Below are positions 49,625-57,461 of a DNA stretch of 64,000 nt, piece after piece. How positions within the stretch are numbered: position 1 is the stretch's first letter; every line of letters starts with the position of its first letter. The position numbers and the translations under genes were made by a program. Source of the DNA: Micromonospora_G sp044458865 (lineage in GTDB: Bacteria; Actinomycetota; Actinomycetes; Mycobacteriales; Micromonosporaceae); contig NZ_JBITIH010000002.1 in NCBI RefSeq assembly GCF_044458865.1, forward strand, positions 434,001 through 498,000, written 5' to 3'. Under the pieces are notes generated by a model that was not told the DNA's origin, searched no databases, and saw only the letters and a program-made list of their open reading frames with translations.

Positions 49625-52069
49625 GTGCCCGACGCCCCCCGACAGTTGATCGCCGACCGCTACCGACTGGTACATCCGCTCGGACAGGGCGGCATGGGCC
49701 GCGTATGGCAGGCCCGTGACGAAACGCTCGAACGGGATGTCGCCATCAAGGAGTTGGTGCCCCCGCCGGGACTGACCGACGACGAGCGCAGCGAGATGCG
49801 CGAGCGCTCGATGCGTGAGGCACGCGCGGTCGCCCGTCTCGACCAGGACAACGTGGTACGCATCTTCGACGTGGTACACGCCGGCGGCGACCCGTGGATC
49901 GTGATGGAGTTCGTGCAGTCGCGTTCACTGCACCAGGTCCTCCGGGCCGAGGGTGCGATGCCGCCGGCTCTTGTGGCACGGATCGGACAGGGCGTGCTGG
50001 CCGCGTTGCGCGCCGCGCACCGCGCCGGCGTACTGCACCGGGACGTCAAGCCGGCCAACGTGCTGCTCGCCGACGACGGTCGGGTGGTGCTGACCGACTT
50101 CGGCCTCGCCACGATTCCCGGTGACCCCCACGTGACCCAGACCGGCATGGTGCTCGGCTCGCCCGCGTACCTCGCCCCGGAGCGGGCGACAGACGGTCTC
50201 GTCGGCCCCGCCGCCGATCTCTGGTCGCTCGGTGCGACGCTCTACGCCGCGGTGGAGGGGCGCACCCCGTACAACCGGTCTTCGGCGATGGCGACGCTGG
50301 TCGCGCTGGCCACGGAGATTCCGCCGCCGGCCCAGCGCGCCGGTCTCCTGGCCGACCTGCTCGAAGGATTGTTGCGGCGCGACCCCGAGCAGCGGATCGA
50401 CGCCGAGGAGGCGGAACGTCTGCTGAACAGGGCCGCCGCCGCGTACGCGATCCGCCCACCCGGGCCGGCGGGTCCGGCGGAGTTGGTGGTGCCGGCGGGC
50501 CTGCCGCGAGCAGGAGCCCCGGGCGCCCAGACCAACTCGGGTACACCGACCGGGCCGGCCGAGGAGCCCTACCCCCCGGTCGTGCCGGAACTCGTGCCGA
50601 CCGCGACCGCCGCCGTGGCCGGCAGCGCGACCTTGAGCGGCACCCCGGCCACCATCGGCACCGGGACCGCGGCCACGACCGGCACCGGCACCGGCACCGG
50701 TACCGGGACCGCGGCCGTTGCCGGCCCGGCCGCCGGCGTGACGCCTTCGGCGCCGATGCCCACCGCCACACCAGTCGGGGTGGGTGCAGGGGGATTCGCG
50801 AAAGCCGGGAGCGGCGGCGCTCCTGGCGTTGATGCCCTACCGCCGAAGCGGCAGCGACGAGGGTTGGTGATCGGAACGGTCAGCGCCGCGGTACTGCTCG
50901 TGCTCATGGTTGGCCTCGCGCTGAGCGGTCACCTCGGTGGTGGTAGAGGGTCGGGGACAGAGCCGGCGCCGGGCGACAGTCAGTCCGTGCTCGCCGAGGC
51001 GGCGGTGTCGAGAACCCTCCCTCCGCCCGCGGCCGGCTGGCACTACTTCCGGGACAATCCGAACTTTTCCATGCTCGTGCCGGACGGGTGGCCGTGGCAC
51101 CGTGACGGCAATCGGGTCGAGTTCCGCGAGCCGAACGGCTCGCGGACGCTCAGTGTCGAAGAGGTGGGTCAGGTCATGCCGGACCTGGTGGCCCAGGTGC
51201 GGGAGCGGGAGAAGTCCGAGCGTGGCAGCGGGCGGTACCCCGAGTATCGCCAGGTGCGGGTTGATGCGGTGGTCTATCACCTACGGGCCGCCGAGTGGGA
51301 GTGGACGTACACCCCGAAGGGCGACGTACGGATGCACGCCATCAGCCGGACGTTCGTCACCGCCAACGGCCAGGCGTACGCGATCGGCTGGATCACGCCG
51401 GACGACGTCTGGGTCAGCAGCCAGGAAGCCTTTTCGCTGGCGCTCGGGGGCTTCCAGATCACCTCGCCGCCAAGTTCGTCGGCACCGGGTCGGCCGGCAT
51501 CTGGCCAGCCGACGCCAGGTCAACCGAGCGCGGGACAGCAGCTCCCGCCGCCGGTCGCGGGTACGCCCACGCCGAGTCCGGGGAACACCGGCCAGCAGGG
51601 AGTTACCCCGGCACCTCCGGCGGCACCGCCGGCGGCACCTCCGGCTGCTCCTCCGTCTCCGACCAAGCCGCAGCCCCCGGCGGTGGTCGGGGACGCGATC
51701 GTCAACAAGGGCAACGGGCGGTGCATCGACATCCCGGACAGCGTCGCCACCTCGGGCGTCCGGTTGCAGATGTGGAGCTGTGCGCACGTGGCGGGACAGC
51801 ATTTCACCTTTCCCAGCGACGGTACGGTCCGTTCACTGGGCAAGTGCCTCGACGTGGCCGGGCGCTCGACGAGCAACGGGACGGCGGTCATCCTCGCCGA
51901 CTGCAACGGCAACGCGTCCCAGAAGTTCACCCTGAACAAGGCGGAGGACCTGGTCAACGTGCGGGCGGACAGGTGCGTCGACGTGATCGACTCCAGGGAC
52001 GGCAACGGCGTCAAGTTGCAGATCTGGGACTGCTCAGGCAAGGCCAATCAGAAGTGGCAACTCGGCTGA
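49625..52069 (+). CDS. Transmembrane Ser/Thr protein kinase with extracellular ricin-type lectin domain
   Basis: Residues ~10-275 form a Hanks-type kinase: GQGGMG loop (from Gly20), Lys42 (AIKEL), HRDVKPAN (Asp140), DFG (Asp158) and LAPERA. A Thr/Gly/Ala-rich juxtamembrane region leads to one membrane helix (~414-434). Outside the cell are a ~150-residue domain (HYFRDNPNFSMLVPDGWPWHRDG), a Pro-rich linker and a C-terminal ricin-B/CBM13 beta-trefoil (~690-814) with repeated C-x-D and QxW elements (CIDIPD, CLDVAG, CVDVID, NQKWQLG). It probably senses a carbohydrate and signals by phosphorylation. Confidence 0.9.
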   Translation: MPDAPRQLIADRYRLVHPLGQGGMGRVWQARDETLERDVAIKELVPPPGLTDDERSEMRERSMREARAVARLDQDNVVRIFDVVHAGGDPWIVMEFVQSRSLHQVLRAEGAMPPALVARIGQGVLAALRAAHRAGVLHRDVKPANVLLADDGRVVLTDFGLATIPGDPHVTQTGMVLGSPAYLAPERATDGLVGPAADLWSLGATLYAAVEGRTPYNRSSAMATLVALATEIPPPAQRAGLLADLLEGLLRRDPEQRIDAEEAERLLNRAAAAYAIRPPGPAGPAELVVPAGLPRAGAPGAQTNSGTPTGPAEEPYPPVVPELVPTATAAVAGSATLSGTPATIGTGTAATTGTGTGTGTGTAAVAGPAAGVTPSAPMPTATPVGVGAGGFAKAGSGGAPGVDALPPKRQRRGLVIGTVSAAVLLVLMVGLALSGHLGGGRGSGTEPAPGDSQSVLAEAAVSRTLPPPAAGWHYFRDNPNFSMLVPDGWPWHRDGNRVEFREPNGSRTLSVEEVGQVMPDLVAQVREREKSERGSGRYPEYRQVRVDAVVYHLRAAEWEWTYTPKGDVRMHAISRTFVTANGQAYAIGWITPDDVWVSSQEAFSLALGGFQITSPPSSSAPGRPASGQPTPGQPSAGQQLPPPVAGTPTPSPGNTGQQGVTPAPPAAPPAAPPAAPPSPTKPQPPAVVGDAIVNKGNGRCIDIPDSVATSGVRLQMWSCAHVAGQHFTFPSDGTVRSLGKCLDVAGRSTSNGTAVILADCNGNASQKFTLNKAEDLVNVRADRCVDVIDSRDGNGVKLQIWDCSGKANQKWQLG

Positions 52070-52140
52070 GCCCTGGCGCCGGTCGGCGGCGAGGGTCGGT
52101 TGGGCGCTCCAAACTGGTGGACAGGCAGCTTCGTCAGGGA

Positions 52141-52146
52141 TAGCTT
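52141..52146 (+). promoter_or_regulatory. -10 element of a leaderless promoter
   Basis: TAGCTT followed by 6 nt and GTG 52153. Confidence 0.6.
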
Positions 52147-52152
52147 GACGTA

Positions 52153-52569
52153 GTGGATCAGTTGATGAACACCGCGCTGACCGTGGACGTGACCCCGGCT
52201 GCCCGCGCCGCCGAGCACGCGGCGGCGAACGAGGCCAGCCAGCAGGCGGACCTGCTGCTCGGCGGGCGACCGGTGCCCGGCTCCGCGCGGTGGCAGGCCG
52301 AACAGGACACTCCCGTCGGCGCGCAACGGGAGGTGGCGGCCCAGCTCCTCCGGTTCCGGATCGAGCTGAGGACGGGCATCGACCCGACCGGCAGCCTGAT
52401 CGGGCTCCGCCGCTGGGGAGTGACCTGGGAGCTGATCGCGCGTGCCGCCGGAATCAGCCGCCAGGCCGCGCACGAGCGTTGGGGACGGCGCGTACGTCAG
52501 GTGCTCGACCCGTACGGGACCGGCGAACTCGGTGGTCCGGTCGCCGACGACGAGAAGGACCTGGGCTGA
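52153..52569 (+). CDS. Hypothetical protein with C-terminal HTH-like segment
   Basis: The 138-residue soluble protein is Ala-rich at first (AARAAEHAAANEASQQADLLLGG) and ends with WELIARAAGISRQAAHERWGRRV, a helix-turn-helix of the sort found in sigma-factor- or XRE-like DNA-binding proteins. I do not know the family. The leaderless promoter supports the GTG start. It converges with the SDR gene 9 bp away. Confidence 0.72.
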   Translation: MDQLMNTALTVDVTPAARAAEHAAANEASQQADLLLGGRPVPGSARWQAEQDTPVGAQREVAAQLLRFRIELRTGIDPTGSLIGLRRWGVTWELIARAAGISRQAAHERWGRRVRQVLDPYGTGELGGPVADDEKDLG

Positions 52570-52578
52570 GCGGTGCTC

Positions 52579-53640
52579 CTACCCGGGTGCCGGGCGGCGG
52601 TTGAGGCGTTGTCCCATCGCCCGGGGCTCCGGCCGCAGTGCCGTACTCCCGGTGCCTGCGCCGACCGCGATCCCGTCGAACAGGTCGCGTACCGCCTCCC
52701 GCGCATCGTGCCGGGGGCGCCAACCCAACTCCTGCTCGGCCCGGGAACAGTCCACCAGCGGCACCCCGGCGGTGAGGTCGATCCACCCAGGTTCGGTCGG
52801 GAGCAGCCGCAGCCGCCACGCCGCCTTCGCCAGCATCCGGAGCAGGAAGATCGGCATCGGTATCGCCCGGCCGCCCAGATTCTCGGCGAGTACCGGCCCG
52901 TCGAGCACCGGCTCCGCGGCGATGTTGAAGGCACCCGACGCGTTGCCGCGCAAGGCCAACCGGTACGCCTCGGCGAGGTCGTCGGCGTGCACCACCTGAG
53001 CGCGTAGGCGCTTGTTCCGGGGTACCACCGGCAGCCGTCCCGAGCGCAACCAGGAGACCGGCAGCACCCGGCCGATGAAGTAGCGCCGGATCTGGGCACC
53101 CGCGTCCCGTTGGAACACCAACGCCTGCCGCATCCGGATCAACCGCAGCTCGGGGTGGTCGTGCTCGACCCCGTCGAGCAGCGCCTCCACCGCAGCCTTG
53201 TCGGTGCTGTCACCCGAACCACCGACCCCGGTCGCCGGCCAGCTCTCCGAGACCCGACGATCCTTCGGCCCCCGGGCGTACGCGCCGATCGACGAGGCGT
53301 ACGCCAGGGTCGTCACCCCGGCCCCGTCGATCGCGTGCAGCAGGTGCCGCGTACCGGTCAGATTGGTACGCCGCAGCAGTGCCCGGCGGTGACTGGGCTG
53401 GATCTGCCAGGCCAGGTGGACCACCGCGTCGACGCCGTGCAGCACGTCGGTCAACCGGGGCACGTTGTCGGGTTCTCCGAGATCCAGTGCGTGCCACCGC
53501 ACCCGGTCGTACGGGTGACCGGCGTCGGGCGGCGGTGGCCGCCGGGCGATGCCGATCAGCTCGATGTCCGGTTCGTCGGCCAGCCGGCGCAGCAGCGCGG
53601 TTCCGACGTTGCCGGTGGCTCCGGTGATGGCGATCCGCAT
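52579..53640 (-). CDS. NAD-dependent epimerase/dehydratase-like SDR with altered active site
   Basis: The Rossmann motif ITGATGNVGTALLRRL and the strands HALDLGEPDN, AVVHLAW and YASSIGAYARG identify an extended SDR of 353 residues. The catalytic pair is normally Y-x3-K; here the Lys region reads GDSTDKAAVE, so the Tyr position is Asp. It may act as a non-catalytic NAD-binding protein or use another residue. C-terminal substrate region contains AYRLALRGNASGAFNIA. The DNA target and pathway are unknown; the gene stands alone. Confidence 0.85.
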   Translation of the reverse strand: MRIAITGATGNVGTALLRRLADEPDIELIGIARRPPPPDAGHPYDRVRWHALDLGEPDNVPRLTDVLHGVDAVVHLAWQIQPSHRRALLRRTNLTGTRHLLHAIDGAGVTTLAYASSIGAYARGPKDRRVSESWPATGVGGSGDSTDKAAVEALLDGVEHDHPELRLIRMRQALVFQRDAGAQIRRYFIGRVLPVSWLRSGRLPVVPRNKRLRAQVVHADDLAEAYRLALRGNASGAFNIAAEPVLDGPVLAENLGGRAIPMPIFLLRMLAKAAWRLRLLPTEPGWIDLTAGVPLVDCSRAEQELGWRPRHDAREAVRDLFDGIAVGAGTGSTALRPEPRAMGQRLNRRPAPG

Positions 53641-53723
53641 CCCCGTCTCTACCCGCCCGACGTCCCGTCATACCTGTTCCACCGGCCCGGTTTGCTCCGT
53701 GTCGATCCGGGAATCCCTCGCCG

Positions 53724-54575
53724 ATGCGAGCGGTGCTGACAAGACTCGAACAGGCGAACCAGCTGGACCGGGTGGGGGACCAGATCCAGCGTGGCATCTG
53801 GTCCGCGCTGCCCCGTCGCTGGATGCGGGACCTGCTGCACGGGGTCTGGCTCGGACATCCACTGCACCCGGTGCTGGTCCAGGTGCCGGTCGGCGCCTGG
53901 ACCGCCAGCGCCATTCTCGACCTGCTGCCCGGCCAGCGTCGGGCCGCGACCACATTGGTAGCGGTCGGCACGATCGGCGCCGTACCAGCGGCGATCGCCG
54001 GATGGAACGACTGGGCGTCACTCTCCCAGGCGCAGCGGCGGGTCGGACTCGTCCACGCGATCGCGAACGGGATCGGCGTGGCGCTCTACGGTGCCTCCCT
54101 CGGCACCCGGCTGAGCGGCATGCACGGGATCGGCCGCATCCTCGGCTGGGCGGGCCTCTCCGCAGCGAGCGGCGGTGCCTTCCTCGGTGGACACCTCGCG
54201 TACAAGATGGGCGCCGGGGTCAACCAGGCCGTCCCCGAACTGCACCGCCTCGACGAGGGCTGGCATCCGGTCGCCGACCTCGGCGCGTTACCCGAGGCGA
54301 GCCTGGTGACCCGGAAGGTCAACGACGTCCCGGTGCTGATCTACCGGGACGGTGACCGGGTCACCGCGATGCTCGAACACTGCGGCCACCAGGGCGGGCC
54401 GCTCGGCGAGGGGGACGTCACCAAGGTCGACGGGCTGGTCTGCGTCGTCTGCCCGTGGCACGGCAGCACGTTCCGACTGGACAACGGCGAGGTGGTGCAC
54501 GGCCCGAGCGCCACCGACCAGCAGACCCTGCCCACCCGGGTGATGGGCGGGGTGCTGGAGATCCGGCTCCCCTGA
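53724..54575 (+). CDS. DUF2231 membrane domain fused to a Rieske [2Fe-2S] domain
   Basis: Residues ~1-175 are a DUF2231-type membrane region (LGHPLHPVLVQVPVGAWTASAILDLL and further hydrophobic helices). The C-terminal ~100 residues are a Rieske domain with both cluster motifs, CGHQGG (C-x-H) and CPWHGSTF (C-x2-H). The fusion suggests membrane-bound electron transfer, perhaps to a quinone-linked oxygenase or a thiol system. Neither partner is encoded nearby. The start ATG 53724 has no strong binding site. Confidence 0.88.
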   Translation: MRAVLTRLEQANQLDRVGDQIQRGIWSALPRRWMRDLLHGVWLGHPLHPVLVQVPVGAWTASAILDLLPGQRRAATTLVAVGTIGAVPAAIAGWNDWASLSQAQRRVGLVHAIANGIGVALYGASLGTRLSGMHGIGRILGWAGLSAASGGAFLGGHLAYKMGAGVNQAVPELHRLDEGWHPVADLGALPEASLVTRKVNDVPVLIYRDGDRVTAMLEHCGHQGGPLGEGDVTKVDGLVCVVCPWHGSTFRLDNGEVVHGPSATDQQTLPTRVMGGVLEIRLP

Positions 54576-54605
54576 CCGGGCACGTGTCCGAACCTGTCGG
54601 GGGCT

Positions 54606-55745
54606 TCAGTCCCTGCGGTGTCGACCGCCGTCACTGACGGTGCCGGTAGTGCTGGTCGCCGGTCGGCGTCGCAAACCGAGCACGGCGCCGATCTGGGCCC
54701 CGACGATGCTTGCCACCGCGATCACCGCCGACACCGCCAACGGCCGGTTGACGCTGCTCACCACGCTCGCCCGGGAGGCGCCGACCGCGTATGTGGTGAC
54801 CTCGGCCGGCTGTTGGCGAGGCTGTTCCTGAGCCGGCGGCGGGGTCGGCTTCTCCGGCTCCGGCCAGCCGTTGGTGGGCGGTTCGACCGGCTTCGCCGCC
54901 GGTGGGGTCGCGACCAGGCCGGTGGCGTGCTCGCGTCTGCCCCGGTCTTCGGCGTCCGCCGGCAGGTGCAGTAGCTGGCCGGGTTTGATCCGGTCCGGGT
55001 TGCGGATCTCGTTGGCCCGAGCCAGGTCCCGGAACCGGTTGAAGTCACCGAGGTAGCGATCGGCGATCGTGCCGAGGTAGTCGCCCTCCTCCACCCGGTA
55101 CACCGGGGCTGGTGCGTCCGCGGGGGTGCTCGGCGCCGCCAGCGAACGGGGTGCGGCTCCGGTGGCGGCGACCGGTTGGGCGAGTGGCGCCCCGCCGGTC
55201 TGCCCGTACGGTGCCGCCGCCCAGGCGCTCGGGGCGTACTCGGTCGTCGTCGACGGCCCGGCGGCGATCGCTGCCGGCGCGTACCCCGCGGTCGTCGCGG
55301 TGACCGGCGCGTAGGACGCGGCGGCGACGGTGCCGGCCGCCACCGACGTGGCCGCGGTCGCCGCCGGACTCGTCACCAGGATCAGGGCAGCCGCCCCGAC
55401 CAGGGCCGCCACCGCCCGCTGCTGCCGGCGCAGACCGGGCAGTCGGAGCGCCGGCCGGCGCAGAATTCGGGCGGGCAGTTCCACGAGTACGGAGAGCGCG
55501 AACGTCGCCCAGCCCAACCAGCCGACGATCGCCAGTGCGCGCAGGAAGAGCTGCCCGTCGTCGCGGCTGGTGAGGGTGTCCCCGATCTCGGCGAGGGTCG
55601 GCACGTGGTCCGGCAGCGGGTTGCCCGCGACGGTGAGCAGCGCGATCGGCGCGCCGACCACCAGTCCGACCAGAATGAGGAGCGAGCAGAGACCGGTGAG
55701 GATCTGCCCGGTACGCCGGGCCGCCGATACGCGCGCTGCGGGCAT
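54606..55745 (-). CDS. LysM-domain membrane protein adjoining the Tad operon
   Basis: The protein has two N-terminal membrane helices (LTGLCSLLILVGLVVGAPIALLTVAG and LFLRALAIVGWLGWATFALSVLV), a third near residue 115, an Ala/Pro/Thr-rich stretch, one LysM domain (~216-262, YRVEEGDYLGTIADRYLGD...GQLLHLP) and a last helix near the C-terminus. Related actinobacterial proteins are longer and carry a SARP/BTAD regulatory domain at the end; this one stops before it. LysM should bind peptidoglycan. AGGGAGGCGAC precedes ATG 55745. It follows the Tad genes and is probably functionally linked. Confidence 0.83.
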   Translation of the reverse strand: MPAARVSAARRTGQILTGLCSLLILVGLVVGAPIALLTVAGNPLPDHVPTLAEIGDTLTSRDDGQLFLRALAIVGWLGWATFALSVLVELPARILRRPALRLPGLRRQQRAVAALVGAAALILVTSPAATAATSVAAGTVAAASYAPVTATTAGYAPAAIAAGPSTTTEYAPSAWAAAPYGQTGGAPLAQPVAATGAAPRSLAAPSTPADAPAPVYRVEEGDYLGTIADRYLGDFNRFRDLARANEIRNPDRIKPGQLLHLPADAEDRGRREHATGLVATPPAAKPVEPPTNGWPEPEKPTPPPAQEQPRQQPAEVTTYAVGASRASVVSSVNRPLAVSAVIAVASIVGAQIGAVLGLRRRPATSTTGTVSDGGRHRRD

Positions 55746-55761
55746 GACGTCGCCTCCCTAG

Positions 55762-56190
55762 CTACGGTTCCGTACGGAGCAGAGCGGTGGCAGTGCCGCG
55801 TACGGTGACGGTGTTACCGAGTCCGAACAGGCCGAGCATGATCCGGTTGTACTGGACGTCGACGACGACGGTGAGGTCCTGTCCGTCGGCGACGGTGTCG
55901 AAGGTGACGTCGACCAGGGTGGCGTCGTCGACGTCCTCGATGTAATCCGCGATCGCGGTTTCCGCGTCGCCTTCGTCCACCACGATGCCGTTACCGCCGA
56001 TGGCGGTCCCACGGTTGATTTGCTGGCCGCCGACCCGGGCCGCCTCGGCCGCCAGGTTGTCCGCCCGTTGCATGCTGCGTAGCTGCCCGGCCCCGTCGAG
56101 CGAGAGGCCGATGACCGCGATCAGCCCGGTCGCCGCCACCGCCAGGAAGGCGCTGACCCGGCCGGCGTCCCGTCCGTCAGCCCTGGCCAT
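55762..56190 (-). CDS. TadG-like pilus assembly protein
   Basis: The short 142-residue protein starts with a basic segment and an N-terminal hydrophobic helix (VSAFLAVAATGLIAVIGLSLDGAGQLRSMQRADNLAAEAARVG), the signature of Tad/TadE-like pseudopilins with the TadG N-terminal domain. The rest is a beta-rich extracytoplasmic part. ATG 56190 overlaps the previous stop by one base (TGATG), so it is coupled to the upstream TadE-type gene. It is the last pilus gene of the operon. Confidence 0.83.
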   Translation of the reverse strand: MARADGRDAGRVSAFLAVAATGLIAVIGLSLDGAGQLRSMQRADNLAAEAARVGGQQINRGTAIGGNGIVVDEGDAETAIADYIEDVDDATLVDVTFDTVADGQDLTVVVDVQYNRIMLGLFGLGNTVTVRGTATALLRTEP

Positions 56191-56675
56191 CACGTGCCAC
56201 TCCCGCTCCGGCTGCGGTAGCGGTCGACAGGGGAGACGAAGGTCGACTCGCGCCAGTCGCTTGCGATCATGTTCAGCGCGGGCATGCTCAGGTCCTCGTA
56301 GACCACCAGGCAGTTGACCGTTGCCCGTACCGACACGTCCGACCCGAGCGGCTGGTTGAACGCGTTGTCGAGCGACGTCTCGTTGTCGCCGACGATGCCG
56401 TCCAGCGCGATCGTGATGGACGAGCAGGTGAGGTCCGACCAGGCCAGTTGTGCTGTCACAGCCGCCGCCGCGCCCTGCTGCGCCTCGTCGGGAGAGCGGG
56501 CGATGGACGCGGCACGGGCGGCGTCGTGGGCCGCCGCCCCGACCGCCTCGTCCGCGAGGGCGGTCCGACCGGCCATGGCGGCGAGCAGGAGCAGCCCGAT
56601 GAAGGCGGGTGCCAGCACGGCCGTTTCCACCGAGACCGACCCTCGGCTCTCCTGTCGTCGGGTGCGCCAACTCAT
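56190..56675 (-). CDS. TadE-like pseudopilin
   Basis: The N-terminus RGSVSVETAVLAPAFIGLLLLAAMAGRTALADEAV is a TadE-type prepilin: a Gly before the cleavage point, Ser-Val-x-Glu with the invariant Glu, and a hydrophobic helix. The extracytoplasmic part contains two Cys (LTCSSI and VNCLV) that may form a disulfide. Overlapping starts on both sides link it to its neighbours. It is probably a minor pilin in Flp pilus assembly. Confidence 0.87.
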   Translation of the reverse strand: MSWRTRRQESRGSVSVETAVLAPAFIGLLLLAAMAGRTALADEAVGAAAHDAARAASIARSPDEAQQGAAAAVTAQLAWSDLTCSSITIALDGIVGDNETSLDNAFNQPLGSDVSVRATVNCLVVYEDLSMPALNMIASDWRESTFVSPVDRYRSRSGSGT

Positions 56676-57172
56676 GGGACCACGTCCGTCAGCCGTTCCA
56701 CCGTGCCGTGCGAGGTCTCGCTGATCGGGGGGAGCGGTATCAACGGCACCACGCGGATGGCCTGCCCGGTCACGGTCGCGCTCACCTCGGTGTCGCCGGG
56801 ACCGACCGGGGTGACCTCGACCTCCGCGTCGACCAACCAGTCACCGGCCCGGTCCAGGAACACCCAGGCCCGGGTTTCGCCGACGCCGGCACCGGCCTCG
56901 TAGGTCCGTTGTGCGTTCACCGCCTCCTGGGCGGCGTTCAGCGCGGTCGAGCGGGCCATGTACCAGATCGCCGCCTGGAGCGAGACGAAGACCAGCACGA
57001 AGATCGCGGGGAGGACGACGGCCAGTTCCACCGGCGACGCCCCCCGGTCCCCGTTCCCGGACGCCCCCCGGTCTCCGTTTCCGGGCGCGCTCCGGTCTCC
57101 GTTTCCGGGCGCGCTCCGGTTCCGGGCCACCGGGGTGGTCCGGAACCGGAGGATCGCCGGAACAGCGCGCAT
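56672..57172 (-). CDS. TadE/TadF-like pseudopilin with N-terminal octapeptide repeat
   Basis: Prepilin-type sequence GASPVELAVVLPAIFVLVFVSLQAAIWYMARS (Glu5-type) is followed by an extracytoplasmic domain ending in PPISETSHGTVERLTDVVP. Before the pilin signal there is a long N-terminal leader made of a repeated GNGDRSAP/GNGDRGAS octapeptide, encoded by a 24-bp tandem repeat (57036-57107). ATG 57172 is used; the stop overlaps the next start (ATGA). It is probably a minor pilin of the Tad system. Confidence 0.85.
   Translation of the reverse strand: MRAVPAILRFRTTPVARNRSAPGNGDRSAPGNGDRGASGNGDRGASPVELAVVLPAIFVLVFVSLQAAIWYMARSTALNAAQEAVNAQRTYEAGAGVGETRAWVFLDRAGDWLVDAEVEVTPVGPGDTEVSATVTGQAIRVVPLIPLPPISETSHGTVERLTDVVP
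57036..57125 (-). repeat. In-frame 24-bp tandem repeat
   Basis: Three 24-bp units (57036-57059, 57060-57083, 57084-57107) and a partial fourth encode the octapeptide leader repeat of the TadE-like protein. Confidence 0.9.
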
Positions 57173-57176
57173 CGGG

Positions 57177-57413
57177 TCAGTTGTCGACGCCCGGCGGGTT
57201 CCCACCGACCGGGTCGGCCGGGTCCGGGATGTCGTCCAGCCACGCGTTGGTCATGGTGAAAATGAAGGTGGTCACGGCCATGGCGATGACCACCATGCCC
57301 AGGATGATCACGGCGGTCGGGACGGGGCTGTCGCCGCGATCCCGCTCCTTGACATCGCGCATCTCGGCCCAGCGCAGCGCGATGGCGGTGGACAGATAGA
57401 GGACGGGCCTCAT
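57177..57413 (-). CDS. Flp pilin-like or small Tad membrane protein
   Basis: The 78-residue protein has a basic N-terminal half, then a processing-like RGDSPVPTAVIILGMVVIAMAVTTFIFTM helix and an acidic Pro-rich tail. Position between TadC and the TadE-like genes matches the flp or small-subunit gene of actinobacterial Tad clusters, but the usual Glu5 is Pro-Val-Pro here, so a structural pilin role is uncertain. GAGGAG precedes the ATG. Confidence 0.72.
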   Translation of the reverse strand: MRPVLYLSTAIALRWAEMRDVKERDRGDSPVPTAVIILGMVVIAMAVTTFIFTMTNAWLDDIPDPADPVGGNPPGVDN

Positions 57414-57461
57414 GACGTACTCCTCTTTCCTGGTGGATTCATTTCGATCGGGGGTCGGGGG

